This document shows, piece after piece, positions 1 to 6,626 of a stretch of 14,136 nt of DNA. Both the position numbers and the translations under genes were made by a program. Below the pieces are notes generated by a model. That model worked only from the letters and a program-made list of their open reading frames with translations. It was not told the DNA's origin and made no database searches. The stretch covers positions 1 through 14,136 of the forward strand of contig DFIZ01000043.1 in assembly GCA_002372855.1 (NCBI GenBank), in the 5' to 3' direction. Numbering within the stretch: the stretch's first letter is position 1; every line of letters starts with the position of its first letter. Origin of the DNA: Bacteroidales bacterium UBA3684 (GTDB lineage Bacteria > Bacteroidota > Bacteroidia > Bacteroidales > P3).

Positions 1-83
1 AGGTCGTTGTCCTTGCCGATGGCCCCGTTCTGCGCTATGGCCACGATGATGCTCAGGTTCGGTTTCTTGTTGGTGTCGACCAT
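1..83 (-). CDS. folA: Dihydrofolate reductase, N-terminal fragment (cut by window edge)
   Basis: Only the first 27 codons lie in the window, read leftward from an ATG at 83-81. After a short polar leader (MVDTNKKPN) the peptide continues LSIIVAIAQNGAIGKDND. This is the first beta strand and Met20-loop region of DHFR, which typically reads SxIvAia.n.aIGkdn.lpW. The enzyme reduces dihydrofolate to tetrahydrofolate with NADPH in the cytoplasm, feeding thymidylate and purine synthesis. The start lies six bases after the stop of the upstream cytidylate kinase-like gene, so the two are probably co-transcribed and translationally coupled. The active-site residues further on are outside the window. 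The call rests on this short but characteristic N-terminus. Confidence 0.85.
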   Translation of the reverse strand, partial: MVDTNKKPNLSIIVAIAQNGAIGKDND

Positions 84-89
84 GGCGCG

Positions 90-722
90 TCAGTTTTTGA
101 AGTTTTCGTTGATATACGAGGCTATCGAGTTGACAATCATGTCGGCGCCGACGTGCGAGATGTTGAACACCATGTCGTAGTTGCGGGCGTCGTAGCGCGA
201 CACGCCTGCGAACGTTTGGGTGAAGTTCTCGCGCTGCTTGTCAATCTCGTCAATGGTCATTTCGGCCTCTTTGACGCTCATCTTCAGCTTGTTGCTGATG
301 CGCTCCACGCGATCTTTGCGGTCTGCAATGATGAAGATTTTCAGCGCCTCGGGGGTGTCCTTGAAGATGTGGAAGCCTGCGCGGCCCACGATGATGCAGC
401 TCTCCTCGGCAGCCAGCTCCTTCAGCAGCTTGGCCTCGGTGTGGTACAGCTGCATCGGCGTCACCTCGCGGTCCACTGCCAGCGGGTCGCTGGCGGCGGC
501 AAACTGGCGGTGGAACTGGCACACCTCGTCCCACCAGCTCTGTTTGCGCGAGCGTATGTGCTCAATCTCCTCTTCGCTGAGGTTGAAGTGTTTGATCAGT
601 CCGTCGATGGCGGCTTTGCTGTATACGTTCACGTTCAGCAACGCTCCCAGCCGTTCGGCAATCTCCTTGCCGCCCGAACCGGCCTCGCGGTTCACCAGAA
701 TAACAAATTTCTTGCTGTTCAT
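90..722 (-). CDS. Cytidylate kinase-like family protein
   Basis: This 210-aa protein matches the cytidylate kinase-like family (AAA_26 type) common in Bacteroidota and Firmicutes. It opens with a P-loop-like strand and turn, FVILVNREAGSGGKEIAERL (residues 6-25), where family members usually read IsR.yGsGGreIa..lA. A helical segment follows (SEEEIEHIRSRKQSWWDEV) and then the lid-like region ADRKDRVERI. True CMP kinases (Cmk) are about 220-230 aa and have a stricter P-loop, so the substrate here is not certain to be CMP. It is soluble, with no signal peptide or membrane segment. It lies 103 bases downstream of hydF and six bases upstream of folA, which suggests one leftward transcript. No TAnnTTTG promoter is visible in the 723-825 gap. 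The family call is firm; the substrate is not known. Confidence 0.85.
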   Translation of the reverse strand: MNSKKFVILVNREAGSGGKEIAERLGALLNVNVYSKAAIDGLIKHFNLSEEEIEHIRSRKQSWWDEVCQFHRQFAAASDPLAVDREVTPMQLYHTEAKLLKELAAEESCIIVGRAGFHIFKDTPEALKIFIIADRKDRVERISNKLKMSVKEAEMTIDEIDKQRENFTQTFAGVSRYDARNYDMVFNISHVGADMIVNSIASYINENFKN

Positions 723-726
723 ATAT

Positions 727-769
727 GGTTTAAAGTTTAAGGTTTACGGTTTAAAGTTTTTAAGGTTTG
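727..769. repeat. Degenerate AT-rich tandem repeat (GGTTTAAAGTTTAA type)
   Basis: Tandem variants of GGTTTAAAGTTTAA and GGTTTACGG are seen between the cytidylate kinase-like gene and hydF, beginning five bases before the kinase start codon. Seen directly. No function is evident, and it replaces any normal promoter or ribosome-binding context in this short gap. Confidence 0.8.
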
Positions 770-779
770 AATTTGGAGC

Positions 780-796
780 GCCGGCGTCCCGCCGGC
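780..796. repeat. Short GC-rich perfect hairpin
   Basis: GCCGGCG and CGCCGGC form a perfect 7-bp stem around a 3-base TCC loop, embedded in otherwise AT-rich DNA. No T-run follows on either strand, so it does not look like an intrinsic terminator. It resembles dispersed GC-rich palindromic repeats found between genes in many bacteria. It could stabilise the 3' end of an hydF message or separate hydF from the kinase and folA; this is inference. Confidence 0.6.
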
Positions 797-825
797 ATCA
801 ATAAGTCGGTTGTTAGTCAATATTT

Positions 826-2013
826 TCAATTCCTCAATGCTCTTGTGGCGCGTTCGAAGATGCCGTTGCACCAGGCCAGGGCCAGGCCGTAGTTGCTCAC
901 GGGTACGCCCGCCTCCAGCGCCGGCAGCAGTCGTGCGCGCACCTGCTGCTTCGTGATGACGCATCCGCCGCACTGTATCACCAGCGCGTAAGCGGAGAGC
1001 GGAGAGTGGAGAGCGGAGAACGGTGTGTTTCCGGCCAGGATGTCGAACTCCAGCTTCTTCCCCGTCTTTTTGCGCAGGGCGGCCGGCAGTTTCACACGGC
1101 CGATGTCCTCGCAGGTCACATTGTGTGTGCAGCTCTCCAGTAGCAGCACCCGGTCGCCGTCCTTCAGGCGGCCAATGGTCTGTGTGCCACGCAGGTACTC
1201 CTCGAACATGCCCTTCTGGCGTGCCAGCACCACGCTGAAGCTCGTCAGCGGCACCTCCTCGGGCACCACCTCAGCCACCTGCTTGAACGCCTGGCTGTCG
1301 GTCACCACCAGGCGAGGCTCTTCGCGCAGCGAGGCCAGGGTGCCTTCCAGCTCTGCAGGCTGGCAGAAGTAGGCGCGGGCATGCAGGTCCATCAGGTCGC
1401 GCAGCACCTGCACCTGCGGCAGAATCATCCTCCCCTCGGGTGCAGAACTGTCGATGGGCGTCACCAGCACCACGGTATCGCCCTGGTTCACAATGTCTCC
1501 CAGCAGGCTACGGCTGTGGTAGGCGCTCTCCGGCATCGCCCGGCGGATGGCCTCGATGAGGCCCTCGCGCAGCGACGGGTCGGTGGTAGTCAGCTGGTAA
1601 TCCGGAAGTTCCGGGTTTTCCGGAATATCCGGAGCATCTGGGATATCCGTTTTGCTTCTGATTTTCAGCAGCGGCGTGCCGTGCCCGGCACACCAGCGCA
1701 CTACCTTCTCTTCGGGCTCGCCCCACTCCGTGTAGAGCAGCAGCGCCAGGTCCACCTCGGCCAACGCCGCCATGCTTTTCTCCACGCGCTGGGCCCCGAG
1801 GGCACCCTCGTCGTCGATGCCGGCGGTGTCGACGAGCACCACAGGGCCTATGCCGCCGATTTCCATGCTCTTGCGCACGGGGTCGGTGGTCGTTCCGGCA
1901 GTGTCGCTGACGATGGCTATCTGTTGGCCCGTCAGGTAGTTGACCATGGAGCTCTTGCCCACATTCCTCCTGCCAAACAGGCCGATACGCGGTTTCAGTT
2001 CGTTTCCAATCAT
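826..2013 (-). CDS. hydF: [FeFe]-hydrogenase H-cluster maturation GTPase HydF
   Basis: HydF is the scaffold GTPase on which the di-iron subcluster is assembled with HydE and HydG before transfer to apo-hydrogenase HydA. At 395 aa it has the usual family length. GTPase motifs are visible: G1 GRRNVGKS (14-21), the G2 threonines TTTDP (41-45), G3 DTAG (62-65) and a G4-like SKTD (120-123), where Asn is normally expected first. The dimerisation and FeS region holds ESCTHN (293-298), EDIGRVKLP (302-310) and QCGGC (347-351). This gives the known CxHx(46-53)HCxxC signature with spacing 49, but with Gln in place of the His before the first Cys of HCxxC. I chose the ATG at 2013: the longer upstream reading frame runs through the promoter and a repeat, and the next Met would remove the P-loop. 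Two in-frame minisatellites lie inside the gene. HydE, HydG and HydA are not in the window. Confidence 0.95.
   Translation of the reverse strand: MIGNELKPRIGLFGRRNVGKSSMVNYLTGQQIAIVSDTAGTTTDPVRKSMEIGGIGPVVLVDTAGIDDEGALGAQRVEKSMAALAEVDLALLLYTEWGEPEEKVVRWCAGHGTPLLKIRSKTDIPDAPDIPENPELPDYQLTTTDPSLREGLIEAIRRAMPESAYHSRSLLGDIVNQGDTVVLVTPIDSSAPEGRMILPQVQVLRDLMDLHARAYFCQPAELEGTLASLREEPRLVVTDSQAFKQVAEVVPEEVPLTSFSVVLARQKGMFEEYLRGTQTIGRLKDGDRVLLLESCTHNVTCEDIGRVKLPAALRKKTGKKLEFDILAGNTPFSALHSPLSAYALVIQCGGCVITKQQVRARLLPALEAGVPVSNYGLALAWCNGIFERATRALRN
991..1023. repeat. 7-bp minisatellite inside hydF
   Basis: There are four full copies plus a partial copy of AGCGGAG (one variant AGTGGAG). They encode PFSALHSPLSA (residues 331-341) of HydF, six residues before the CxxC iron-sulfur ligands. 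A 7-base unit does not preserve frame by itself, yet the total leaves hydF in frame. Confidence 0.85.
1601..1649. repeat. 9-bp minisatellite inside hydF
   Basis: There are five 9-base units of TCCGGAATA type (third-base and tail variants) plus TCCG. On the coding strand they give the tripeptide array DIPDAPDIPENPELPD (residues 123-138). The array follows directly on the G4-like SKTD guanine-specificity motif and shares its Asp. Confidence 0.85.
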
Positions 2014-2017
2014 GCTG

Positions 2018-2025
2018 CAAAGATA
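2018..2025 (-). promoter_or_regulatory. Bacteroidota -7 promoter element of hydF
   Basis: TATCTTTG matches the TAnnTTTG consensus exactly and is followed by CAGC and then the ATG of hydF. A good -33 TTTG is not seen at the usual spacing. Only four bases separate the element from the start codon, so transcription should begin at or very near the ATG, suggesting a leaderless message. Confidence 0.7.
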
Positions 2026-2091
2026 CGAAAAAAATAGTAATCCGCACGCGATATGTAAAAAATTCCTTTCCCCGACCCTCCAACTCCCTAT

Positions 2092-2185
2092 CATGTTCTT
2101 CCGTCGTGAAGGGTGGTAAGAGGCGGGTAAGAACGTGGTAAGAAGATGGGAAGAAGATGGTACCTCTTCGGTACTGATTATTAGA
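2092..2185. repeat. Dispersed intergenic repeat, copy 1
   Basis: This element aligns without gaps to 13095-13188. Conserved blocks are CATGTTCTTC at the left end, an identical 27-base purine-rich core (2136-2162) built from two roughly 11-12-base units of the type GGTAAGAAGATG, and GTACTG followed by TT.T.AG at the right. The region between the first block and the core is a degenerate form of the same GGTAAGA units. It lies upstream of the hydF promoter. The function is unknown. Confidence 0.75.
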
Positions 2186-2352
2186 TAGTTATGTGTCAAG
2201 AAGCTGTATTTTACAAGTGTTTGAAAATCAATCGGTTGTGTTTTTGCGTTTTTTACTGTTTTACGGCAAGGGTCTGTTCTCTTAAAAAATGTTAAATTGC
2301 ATGGTCGATGTAGACTTTTGGAAAAAAACCTGTTATATTATATATGAATGAT

Positions 2353-2383
2353 TTTGCACGAATGAGAAAAAAATGTATATTTG
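2353..2383 (+). promoter_or_regulatory. Bacteroidota promoter of the macroglobulin-like gene pair
   Basis: TTTG (2353-2356), exactly 19 bases, then TATATTTG (2376-2383) is a full match to the Bacteroidota primary-sigma consensus. Transcription should start a few bases downstream, leaving a leader of about 15 bases before the ATG at 2406. This also rules out the upstream ATG at 2373, which lies inside the promoter. Confidence 0.85.
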
Positions 2384-2405
2384 CAATCATAAAAAATATG
2401 TCAAT

Positions 2406-4061
2406 ATGAGGTATTCATTTGCTCTATTGTTCTTGTTGTTAGTGTCTTGCGCTTCTGAAGGACAACGCAGGGAGGTTCGTTTCTGTCCGCGTGAGGGGGC
2501 CAATCCGGCCAGCACGTGGACGCTGATGGGCATTGCGTGCAACATGGAGGATCCGCTGTGGATACGCATGGAGCGCGAGGACGGCAAGGGTGAGCCCGTG
2601 GAGTGGAAGATTGCCGGCGGCAAGGGTACGGAGTACCTCTACCTGCCGCCTGCGGCGCCGGGGCGCTACCTTCTGCGGGCCTCGCTGAAGAAGGGCGGCC
2701 CTTGGCTGGATGAGATTGTGGTTTTCAGGTCCGACACGGTGATGGTGTTCAATTGCGACGAGAATTTCTTCCAGATTGGCACCGAGGGGTTTATGCTCGA
2801 TGCCGTCAGCGGCAAACCTATCCCGGGCGTCGAGGTGAAGGTGACCGACTACGAGGACAGTACGTGGGTGAGGACGGTGCGGACGGACTCGACGGGGGCC
2901 TACCGGTTTGAGGGCCTGGTGCCGTGGAAGGAATATGTCGTTGAGTCGGGTACGCAGGTCATGGGCATTATCTACCAAGGGGATGCTTTCGGACGCTATT
3001 GGTTCTTCGGCGACACGCTGCGCATAGTTGCCCGAGGCTTCTCGCCCGAGGGCCGGTTGGTGGACGAGGATGGCCGGAAGGTGGCCTCGGTGCGCTTCAA
3101 ACCCAACGACTTGGGCGTTGGCGAGGCAATGGCGTTGATGCCCAAGGGGAATTATTTTCACATGATTTTGAACCAAGACGATACGATTTCCGTCGGACGA
3201 CCCGATACTTCCGACAATGCTACGTATTATTACCCTAACTCGCTTGAAATACAGAATGTTCCGTCAGAGGACGACCGTTTCCGTTTCACGGTGGCGAGTC
3301 GTGGCAACGAGCCGTTCCGGACGACGGTGCATGTCGACGTGATGCGCATTGCCGACCCGCAGCCTTGGCGCATGAACACCTTCATTTCCACACCGATATG
3401 GGCGGAGGGTATCCACCATTCGATAGACAGTGCCGAGTTCGCCCGGCGGTTCCCGTACCTGCTGATGGACACCCTGAGTCGACATTCGCTGTCCGAACTG
3501 CCCGCGTTTACCCTCGCGGACTCCTATGACATCGCGATGTCGCTGGGCGACACGGCAAGCGTCGACCTGTCCAAGCTGGCGCCCGGGTCGTACCGCATCG
3601 CCCTGCAGATGCCTCTGCCGGAGGGAAGTGTGGATTCCATCGAGAGGCTCTATTTCCACTATCACACTCCCGGCTACCGCCTTGGCAGCGGTTCTTTCTA
3701 TGCCGACATCGTTGGCGGGCGGCACCTGGCCGTGGGCGACACGCTGCGGGTGAAGGTGGGCAGCTGCTACCGCGGGGTGACGGTGATGTGCCAGGTGGAG
3801 GTGAATGGCAAGGTGTTGGAGGTTAAGCGGCTGGAGTTCAACGATAACGATACGGTGCTTGTCCTTCCGTTGCGGCGCCGGGGCGTGGTGCAGATGAAGT
3901 TCCTGTCGATGTGGCAGGGCGAGTTTGGGTCGTGGACCGCGAGTGCCGACGTGGGGCGCACGCGGTTGGACTGGTACTGGGACGAACTCTACAACAACAA
4001 GACGTTCGACCTCTCCAGGCAGTATGAAATTAGGAATTGGGAATCAGGAATTGGGAATTAG
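2406..4061 (+). CDS. Secreted lipoprotein resembling the N-terminal half of a Bacteroidota alpha-2-macroglobulin
   Basis: The 551-aa protein starts with an SPII signal, MRYSFALLFLLLVSC, with the lipobox Cys at residue 15. I place the start at 2406 because the longer frame begins inside the promoter. After the signal come an MG-like strand region ending in YLYLPPAAPGRYLLRASLKKGG (split: YLYLPP at 77-82, GRYLLRAS at 86-93). A carboxypeptidase-regulatory-like beta sandwich follows (about 127-181: GFMLDAVSGKPIPGVEVKV, then TDSTGAYRFEG). Late in the protein lie SIDSAEFARRFP (339-350) and a further beta domain, GGRHLAVGDTLRVKVGS to SMWQGEFGSW (437-510). The same ordered blocks recur in the next gene. 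Full bacterial alpha-2-macroglobulins are 1500 aa or more and carry a bait region and often a CxEQ thioester; neither is present here. The last residues (YEIRNWESGIGN) and the stop codon come from a repeat. The homology is inferred by eye; the function is unknown. Confidence 0.6.
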   Translation: MRYSFALLFLLLVSCASEGQRREVRFCPREGANPASTWTLMGIACNMEDPLWIRMEREDGKGEPVEWKIAGGKGTEYLYLPPAAPGRYLLRASLKKGGPWLDEIVVFRSDTVMVFNCDENFFQIGTEGFMLDAVSGKPIPGVEVKVTDYEDSTWVRTVRTDSTGAYRFEGLVPWKEYVVESGTQVMGIIYQGDAFGRYWFFGDTLRIVARGFSPEGRLVDEDGRKVASVRFKPNDLGVGEAMALMPKGNYFHMILNQDDTISVGRPDTSDNATYYYPNSLEIQNVPSEDDRFRFTVASRGNEPFRTTVHVDVMRIADPQPWRMNTFISTPIWAEGIHHSIDSAEFARRFPYLLMDTLSRHSLSELPAFTLADSYDIAMSLGDTASVDLSKLAPGSYRIALQMPLPEGSVDSIERLYFHYHTPGYRLGSGSFYADIVGGRHLAVGDTLRVKVGSCYRGVTVMCQVEVNGKVLEVKRLEFNDNDTVLVLPLRRRGVVQMKFLSMWQGEFGSWTASADVGRTRLDWYWDELYNNKTFDLSRQYEIRNWESGIGN

Positions 4062-4064
4062 GAT
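4028..4064. repeat. 14-bp AATTAGGAATTGGG repeat at gene junction
   Basis: There are two full units (4028-4041 and 4042-4055, one base different) and a partial unit, AATTAGGAT. They encode the last residues of the lipoprotein gene, supply its TAG stop (4059-4061), and end at the base before the ATG of the next gene. The same motif appears as an inverted pair in mutS2. Confidence 0.85.
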
Positions 4065-6626
4065 ATGAAACGATATGTTTTTGGGGTATTGTTGGTGCTG
4101 GTTGCTACCGCGTTGCAGGCGCAGGAGAACCCCGCGCCCGTGCCGCCCAACTACGAGCGCATCGACAAGGAGACGCGCCGCTGGTTCGGCGAGTACCGCT
4201 ACAGGAGTCTCGTCCGCCGTTTCGAGCGCGGCGACACGTCGCTGACCGTCGACCACTACCGTTGCCTCTATTACGGTGCCGGCCAGCGTGGCGACACCAC
4301 CTATACGCTCTCCGCCGTCAGCCGCCGTGCGGGCAACACCGGGTGGCTCCAGTTGATGGGGTTGGTGCAGGCCGTGTGGTCCTCCGGCAACGGAAGCGAC
4401 ACGCTGCCGTTCCATGTGGCCTCCTATGCCGACGCGCGTTTCATGCGCGACGACACCGGCGACCCCGATGTGTGTTGCTCGCTGATGGGCAAGCCGTTGC
4501 GGCGGCGGACTGCCGCCCGGGTGGAGCCGTTGGTTCCGCGCAGCGGACGCGATATCTTCGGCGACCGCGACAGCGTGGCTATGGTGCGCCTGGGGGTGCT
4601 GCCCACGGCGGAGCAGCGGCGCCTCTTCGACCTCGCCGCCGGGCGCGACCACCAGGCCGAGGATTCGCTGCGGCGCAGCTATGAAGGCAGGCCCAACGGC
4701 AGCCTGTGGTTCGACCTCCAGATGGCCGAGCGCGACGGATGGGAGTCGGATGAATACGAGTTGCACCTCCATAGCCATCGCGGCGACACCTCGTTGCTGC
4801 TGGCGGAATACTACCTGCGCATGGCCAAAAAAGCCTTGGTAGAAGCCGAGAAGTACAGCCAGTGGTACCGATACCAGGACATCCTCCATTGGTGCGACAC
4901 CATCGAGCAATTTTGGCCTGCCAGCGTTGCGGCGCAGCATGCCGCTGTGCTGCGCTCCAGGGTGCTGACGGGCGACGTGCGCCTCAAGGACGACCACCGC
5001 CCCTACATCGTCCCCTTCACCGCCGGCGAGTGGGCGTTGGCCACCCTCTGGCACCGCAGGACGGACAGGGTCTACCTGCGGCTGACGCCGATGGATTCCG
5101 TGGTGCGAGAGCATCCGCAGGTGCTCAAGGAGTGGACGATGGCGGTGACGCAACATCCCGACCTGCTCTTCCACGAGGCCTACGTCTACCTGCCGCCTAT
5201 GCCCACGGGACGCTACCTGCTGTGGGCGTCGGCAGACAGCCTCTTTCGCAGCTACGAGGCGCAGGAGGTCGTCTTCTCCGACCGCTACCTCATGGCCGAC
5301 AAGGTGGGGCGCGGTGTGGTGATGGACAGCCGCACCGGCAAGCCTATCCAAGGTTTCGAAGTCCACCTGCAATATGAAGGCCATACCGTCGCCACCACGC
5401 GCACCGACCCCAATGGCTGCTTCGCCTTCGAGGTCCCCCATTCGGGCAAAGAGTACTGCTACACCCTCTATGCCCCTTACAAAGGGGTGGACCTTGCCCG
5501 ATCCTCACAAGCCTATCCTTCGTACCTCTGGCATTTTGAGCTCGACACCGCCCGCTTCGAGGATGACTTGGATGATGATGAGGATGACTTGGATGAGGAT
5601 GATTTGGACGAAGAGGAGCCGCAGGAGGACGAGGAAGGGAATGGCAATTTCGACGGGGAGGGATGTAACCTCTACCTCGAAAGCGCCACGTGCGACAGCC
5701 TCTGGTTTTCCTATGGCTATTGGGACTATATGAAGGGCGGAATGAAGTCCACGCCCGCGGTCGACGCCGAGCTCTCGGTGGCGCGTCTGTTGCCGCCCGC
5801 TGTCCATCGGTTCAACCACACCATGCTTTCGCGTAAGGCCGAACATGCCATCGACTCCGCAGAGTTTGAGCGTCGCTTTCCGGGCTTTGCCTACAGCACT
5901 TACATTAACAATACCGGCCTTTGGCCTGTGACCGACAGCGTGACCCTCCGTCAGCGCTTTGCACCCGCCAGGCGTCATGCCTTCGCCCTCCCGCCGATGG
6001 CGCCCGACGGCGTCTATCGCGTCACCGTCAGGGCAGGGGAGAAGACCACGCATACCACCCTTTACCAAGGCCGCATGCCGATAACCACCTCGCATGTCGA
6101 CGCCTGGGCGGAGCATCCCGGCCCGATAGCCCTCGGCGACACCATCCGCATACACCTCGCCTCGTGGCAGAAGGATGTGCAGGCTGTCGTACAGTTGGAG
6201 GTGAACGGAAGGGTGACGGATGTGCGCCGTGTTTCGCTGCATGGAAAAGAACTGGTGCTGGAGTATCCCGTGGGCGATGTAGAGGGCATCGTGCTGTGGA
6301 AAGTGGCGTCGGTGTGGCACGGCGAGCCGTCGAACGCGGCGATAATGTTCGCAGTGGGGCCCCATGCGAGCGACTATGAAAAGCAATACAAAAGCGAATT
6401 GTACTACATTGAGAACCACCTGCTCGATTGGAGTCGCTTCTACGACGAGCAACGTCTGCGCCAAGCTCCGCAGGCCATCTATCCCGACCGTCAGCAGTTT
6501 GTTCCTTCCGCTTGGCGTTACCTCGACCTCCGCGATAAAGGCTTGCGCGGCGCACGCCTCTACTGCCCAGGCGAATACAATCGCTGGCGCAACATCAGTT
6601 ACATGTGGCGAATATTCTGCCGTTAG
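4065..6626 (+). CDS. Secreted DUF4919-like/alpha-2-macroglobulin-like protein with an acidic repeat
   Basis: This is an 853-aa protein with an SPI signal (MKRYVFGVLLVLVATALQA, probable cleavage after residue 19). Residues 29-177 resemble DUF4919 (NYERIDKETRRWFGEYRYRS, then SLVRRFERGDTSLTVDHYRCLYYG from 48). Residues 180-400 resemble the start of Bacteroidota alpha-2-macroglobulins: a helical part ending in PASVAAQHAAVLRSRV, then DRVYLRL (334-340), and YVYLPPMPTGRYLLWAS (373-389). A carboxypeptidase-regulatory-like domain (416-470) carries DSRTGKPIQGFEV and TDPNGCFAFE. Next is an Asp/Glu-rich tandem repeat (499-524), then AIDSAEFERRFP (595-606) and an MG-like domain (683-764). It shares these later blocks with the preceding lipoprotein, so the two are tandem paralogues, four bases apart. 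The bait and thioester half is missing. It is probably exported to the periplasm or surface, with a possible protease-trapping or adhesive role that is unproven. Confidence 0.6.
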   Translation: MKRYVFGVLLVLVATALQAQENPAPVPPNYERIDKETRRWFGEYRYRSLVRRFERGDTSLTVDHYRCLYYGAGQRGDTTYTLSAVSRRAGNTGWLQLMGLVQAVWSSGNGSDTLPFHVASYADARFMRDDTGDPDVCCSLMGKPLRRRTAARVEPLVPRSGRDIFGDRDSVAMVRLGVLPTAEQRRLFDLAAGRDHQAEDSLRRSYEGRPNGSLWFDLQMAERDGWESDEYELHLHSHRGDTSLLLAEYYLRMAKKALVEAEKYSQWYRYQDILHWCDTIEQFWPASVAAQHAAVLRSRVLTGDVRLKDDHRPYIVPFTAGEWALATLWHRRTDRVYLRLTPMDSVVREHPQVLKEWTMAVTQHPDLLFHEAYVYLPPMPTGRYLLWASADSLFRSYEAQEVVFSDRYLMADKVGRGVVMDSRTGKPIQGFEVHLQYEGHTVATTRTDPNGCFAFEVPHSGKEYCYTLYAPYKGVDLARSSQAYPSYLWHFELDTARFEDDLDDDEDDLDEDDLDEEEPQEDEEGNGNFDGEGCNLYLESATCDSLWFSYGYWDYMKGGMKSTPAVDAELSVARLLPPAVHRFNHTMLSRKAEHAIDSAEFERRFPGFAYSTYINNTGLWPVTDSVTLRQRFAPARRHAFALPPMAPDGVYRVTVRAGEKTTHTTLYQGRMPITTSHVDAWAEHPGPIALGDTIRIHLASWQKDVQAVVQLEVNGRVTDVRRVSLHGKELVLEYPVGDVEGIVLWKVASVWHGEPSNAAIMFAVGPHASDYEKQYKSELYYIENHLLDWSRFYDEQRLRQAPQAIYPDRQQFVPSAWRYLDLRDKGLRGARLYCPGEYNRWRNISYMWRIFCR
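5559..5615. repeat. 21-bp imperfect tandem repeat encoding an acidic stretch
   Basis: Two 21-base units (5559-5579 and 5580-5600) and a shortened third encode EDDLDDD, EDDLDED and DLDEEE (from residue 499). The unit preserves frame. It sits between the regulatory-like domain and the C-terminal half of the 853-aa protein, and has no counterpart in the paralogous lipoprotein. Confidence 0.85.

Larger units (their letters stand above)
2014..2405. other. Divergent intergenic region between hydF and the macroglobulin-like lipoprotein gene
   Basis: This 392-base AT-rich gap has no convincing gene. It holds the leftward hydF -7 element, a 94-base copy of a repeat also found upstream of the tlpA-like gene, a featureless AT-rich stretch (about 2190-2350), and the rightward promoter of the lipoprotein gene. 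Reading frames that run into it (leftward to 2199, rightward from 2373) pass through the promoters and are extensions, not genes. Confidence 0.8.

Noticed and set aside
780..796. GC-rich hairpin as an intrinsic terminator of hydF
   Set aside because: The stem is perfect, but no T-run follows on either strand.
153..804. Two plus-strand frames opposite the cytidylate kinase-like gene
   Set aside because: No family resemblance and no promoter; the minus strand encodes a recognisable protein.
2092..2185. Intergenic and coding repeats as CRISPR arrays
   Set aside because: The units are 7-21 bases in direct tandem without unique spacers, and no cas genes are present.
2014..2199. N-terminal extension of HydF by 62 codons
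   Set aside because: It would translate the hydF promoter and part of the dispersed repeat; HydF of normal length begins at 2013.
2373..2405. Earlier ATG for the macroglobulin-like lipoprotein
   Set aside because: It lies within the TTTG-N19-TATATTTG promoter; the ATG at 2406 gives a clean lipoprotein signal.
4044..5441. Long antisense reading frame (465 codons, minus strand) under the 853-aa gene
   Set aside because: It has the His/Gly/Arg/Val-rich composition typical of antisense shadows in GC-rich DNA, no promoter, and no recognisable domain, while the plus strand has a signal peptide and domain structure.
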